A stretch of DNA of 64,000 bases, taken from NCBI GenBank assembly GCA_907165135.1, contig OU015569.1, positions 4,526,001 to 4,590,000 on the forward strand. The letters are read 5' to 3'. Made by a program: the position numbers and the translations under genes. Source of the stretch: Oikopleura dioica. Lineage: Eukaryota; Chordata; Appendicularia; Copelata; Oikopleuridae. How positions within the stretch are numbered: position 1 is the first letter of the stretch; every line of letters starts with the position of its first letter. The notes beneath the pieces are model-generated. The model did not search any database and had not been told where the DNA came from. It saw only the letters and a list, made by a program, of their open reading frames with translations. Positions 60,951 through 64,000 of this stretch are shown here, one piece after another.

Positions 60951-63900
60951 GCCTCTCTCTCCTCGTTGGCATGCCGCCTCAACGAAATGCAAACAAGCTC
61001 GGAACAATGGACTCCGACAAGAAAATCGGCTAGAATTAAGAATCGTAAGACACCGAAGCCAGGATCACCTGGACTCAAATCCATTCAAGAAGGACCTAAA
61101 TGCCCCAGGGCTAAAAGAGCGGCTCCCGAAAGCACCGATGACAACGTCCACACTGAAAAGAGGAGCAAACTTATGGGTAACCCCAAAGAAGGTAGTTGTA
61201 AGTTCTCCATTCCTCCCTTAACACCTTTTGAATTAGGACGCCCGGAAAGGAATGTTCATACTGAAGTTAATCCCCAGATCCCTGACACTATAACAGCCCT
61301 CGACAACTCCAGGGCACCCAACGCTCATTCGGAAGTGACATTAACCGAAGCTGAAGCCCTACCATCTGCCGAAGACCTGGACGACTTTCTCTCGACCTCC
61401 GAAAGCGACCCCTCCATTTTAAGCACCATCAGCTCGAGGGACTTGGAAGATGTACAAAAAGAAATCCAAAGCAGAGCCAACTGCCTTAAGGCCTCGACGC
61501 CACTGAAAACAAGACAAAGCCGAACTTCGAAAGCGAAAGTGCTCCTGGTAAATGAGGCGGAAGTGGAGCAATTTATCAGAGATAAAGCCGTTGACAAAAA
61601 TGGACAAGATGGCTCTCCAGGGAAAGCCGACCCATTCAACAACTCAATGGCGCTCCCATCTGAAGATGTTGAACAACTCTTAGCTCTCCTTGGCGAAATC
61701 AGAACTGTGGAGGAGGTCTGTGAGGACGATGGCAACTTGGTGATTGCTAAGTCCTATGATCTTTACAAAAGAAACCTGGCACACGCGCATAAAACTCGCA
61801 AAAGTGTCAGCCGATTCTTCAACCAAGTGGCGCAATTCGTAGACACGAGACGAAGATCTAGGTCGAACTGGTACATTGCATGCTTCCTGGCTGTAAACGA
61901 CACTATCAAAGAACTGAAAGAGATTTGCAACCGAAAAGATGATGACCCCTTTTTCCCCGCCAACCAACTAGACCCAACCTTTGACAAGTTAGCGCTGAAA
62001 GATATACTGGAGAAGCTCAAGAGTATTCAAAAGGTGAAGGAGAATGCGCGGGCAGTGGTCGAATTCCACGTTGTCAATCCTGACCTCATCTTCAGCATGA
62101 CGCCCATCCCCAAGTCAATTAGCGTTTTTAATCTTGTTGAACGGTCGGCGGTAAAAGCGAGAAATCGTTACGGCTGGAAAACGAAGGATATTTCCAAGGG
62201 TGAGGATGTTACAAAGATCTGGGCAGCGAACTTCAACTTGAATTTCCTGAAGAAGAACGGAATTCGCTGCGCGTTTGGCCGTTTCGACTCGGAACATAAT
62301 AACTTTCACCTCCAACAGCGATTTTGCCTAAAGGTATGCCCCAAAAGGAAAGAAGGAGCATTTTCCAAACGAGAAAGCAGCCCTGCAATTAGTGATGCGC
62401 TAATAGTAGAAACAGTCAGAAGTAAACTCATAAAGGATTTTCACTGCCCCATCTCGTTAGACAATGTGAACCAAATCAATTCCTCTTTTCTGAGCGGTAA
62501 AATCTCCCAAGAAGGACTCGATTGGATCGAGTCCCTTGGTCAAAACCCCAAGAAATCACTGACAAAGCTCATCCTTTCCCCTGTTTCCAATATCTCTCAC
62601 ATAAATCTCATTAGGTCCGATCGGGAATCGAACAAGAAGGGGAGGGAAGTGAAGAAAAAGGAGAAACTACTGGAGGACATTAAGAAAGGTAAAATCCCCA
62701 ATTGCATTTATCCAGAAAACTTAATCAGCCCTAGTGAATTCGCCAAAGCAACAGTCTCCAACGCCCTTTTCCAAAAAATTGATCAAGCGCTTCATCACCC
62801 AGCCCGACACCTCAAAAAGAGAAGAGTCGTGAAAGAAAAACCTCCACATGGATGTACACATTTCGAAAGCCCCTTTCTGCCCTGCATTGACAACCCGTCA
62901 AACTCTGACATTCATAAACTGAATTCTTACTGCAAGGAACTGAACACATTTAATAAAAATAATGCTCGCAAACTAAATCTAATCAACATAAACCCAGGCA
63001 AAGCAAAGAGCACAGGAGAAACGCTACGACTAATCAGCAGCCAAAGTGATGAGACTGATTTATTCATGATCAACGAAATCAGGCTCGAAATGGACATCCT
63101 ACTCACATCCGATCTGTGGCCCGAAGGCTATACAGTCTATTCGCACAATGAAAACCCCCTGTACAGCACGGCCTACACGGCAATCATGACCAGGAACTAC
63201 AGCCTCAGCGATAGGGTAATCAGGCATTTCAGTTTCGGAATCTTTACAGGAGTCCATATCAGGAATGAACTCGATCAAGAAGTACTGATTGTGAGTGTCT
63301 ACAGACCGATTGCCAAACAAGATGACAGTTGCTTTTATAAAAAATATCATAACAATAACCAATTGATCTTTGTAGACTGGGTCAGAGAAGCGATCAAGAC
63401 TGCTGGTGATTTGAACCTGCCACTGGTTATTGGAGGCGACTGGAACCTTGATTTTGATGGACGGCCTCAAGACGACTGTGAACTTGTGGACCAACTCAAG
63501 GAAATCCTCAGTGGCTACACAGACATCTGCTCGACTAACACATTCTTCAGAGGTAACAGCAACTCGAGAATTGACCACATCTTCACAAAATCTATTCGAT
63601 TTCATAATTGCAGAAACTTACAGTGGCATAAAAAGCTATCCCTAGATGGCCACAGTGGACAAAGCTTCCAGTTCTACTTCCAAGTCCCGAAGCACAGGAT
63701 GAAGGTCGTCTTCAACAGGAAGCTTGATGAACCGGAACTCATCAAGAAAAAAGCCCTGGGTAAGTTTGATGCAATCTGGGATAGAATAAGGCTAACTGAA
63801 GAGGCGGAGGAGAAGGTAAACCTCATTTTCAACGAAACCCGCAAACTACTAATGAGTTGCTCGAAACCACAGGCAAGAATAGTGGAAGACAAGTTAGAAT

Positions 63901-64000
63901 TCACATACAAACAGAGCAAAGAGCAGGTTAGCTTCATTAATCTCAAAAACATCTGTAGGAATCTTCTCAAATCAGCGAACGACCGGGAAAAAGATGAACT
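60913..64000 (+). CDS. LINE ORF2 with AP-endonuclease domain (3' end outside window)
   Basis: In the -1 frame relative to ORF1 there is no stop from 60899 to the window end, over 1,020 codons. About 690 residues of unknown charged sequence come first. The endonuclease/exonuclease/phosphatase domain follows: INPGKAKSTGE, LFMINEIRL (catalytic Glu), VSVYRP, LVIGGDWNLD, NSRIDHIF and DGHSGQ. This type nicks target DNA for LINE insertion. Reverse transcriptase must lie beyond the edge. The first ATG in this frame is at 60987, so reinitiation is a second way to translate it. The clade is not determined; the Odin LINEs described from Oikopleura are an obvious comparison. Confidence 0.85.

Overview
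The window is nuclear DNA from a very compact animal genome, and an appendicularian tunicate of the Oikopleura type fits best. Coding exons are joined by introns mostly 31-65 nt long. Several introns start GC or GA instead of GT, yet each restores the frame and a conserved protein motif. Many start codons sit a few bases after a TAG (pattern TAG|A-ATG), as expected for spliced-leader acceptors. Neighbouring genes are tens of bases apart, and the LINE at the right end fits the same group. The organism is inferred from these properties; no database search was possible.

Left part, 1-26.2 kb, is gene dense. On the minus strand: a multi-pass membrane protein with C-terminal ankyrin repeats (runs off the left edge), a small one-pass membrane protein, a PHD-like zinc finger nuclear protein, a tiny basic protein nested in an AIFM3 intron, and a degenerate Ras-like protein. 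On the plus strand: a CRAL-TRIO lipid-binding protein, two small unknown proteins, a secreted single-PDZ protein, a WWP1/ITCH-type HECT ubiquitin ligase, an AIFM3-like Rieske/FAD oxidoreductase, a DEDDh-type exonuclease, COX17, a RECQL5-type helicase ending in an SRI domain, a WDR47-like WD40 protein, and a CDCA3-like protein. From 16.7 to 26.2 kb five plus-strand genes follow each other closely, and at least exonuclease-COX17 may be an operon. A long fold-back element lies at 7.7-8.3 kb.

Middle part, 26.2-57.9 kb, is almost empty of genes apart from one developmental regulator, an ARID3/dead-ringer gene. Its nine coding exons (656 codons) lie on the minus strand from 50212 to 43820, and its introns are long for this genome. 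About 17 kb of non-coding DNA lies on one side and 7.7 kb on the other, with a second fold-back element, a repeated ~260-bp sequence and scattered short palindromes.

Right part, 57.9-64 kb, is a non-LTR retrotransposon. ORF1 (58102-60915) ends in a slippery A AAA AAC directly before its stop codon. A perfect 10-bp stem-loop follows 7 nt later, and ORF2 is open in the -1 frame from that point to the window edge, with an AP-endonuclease-like domain from about codon 690. This looks like a complete -1 programmed frameshift signal and is the most notable item in the window.
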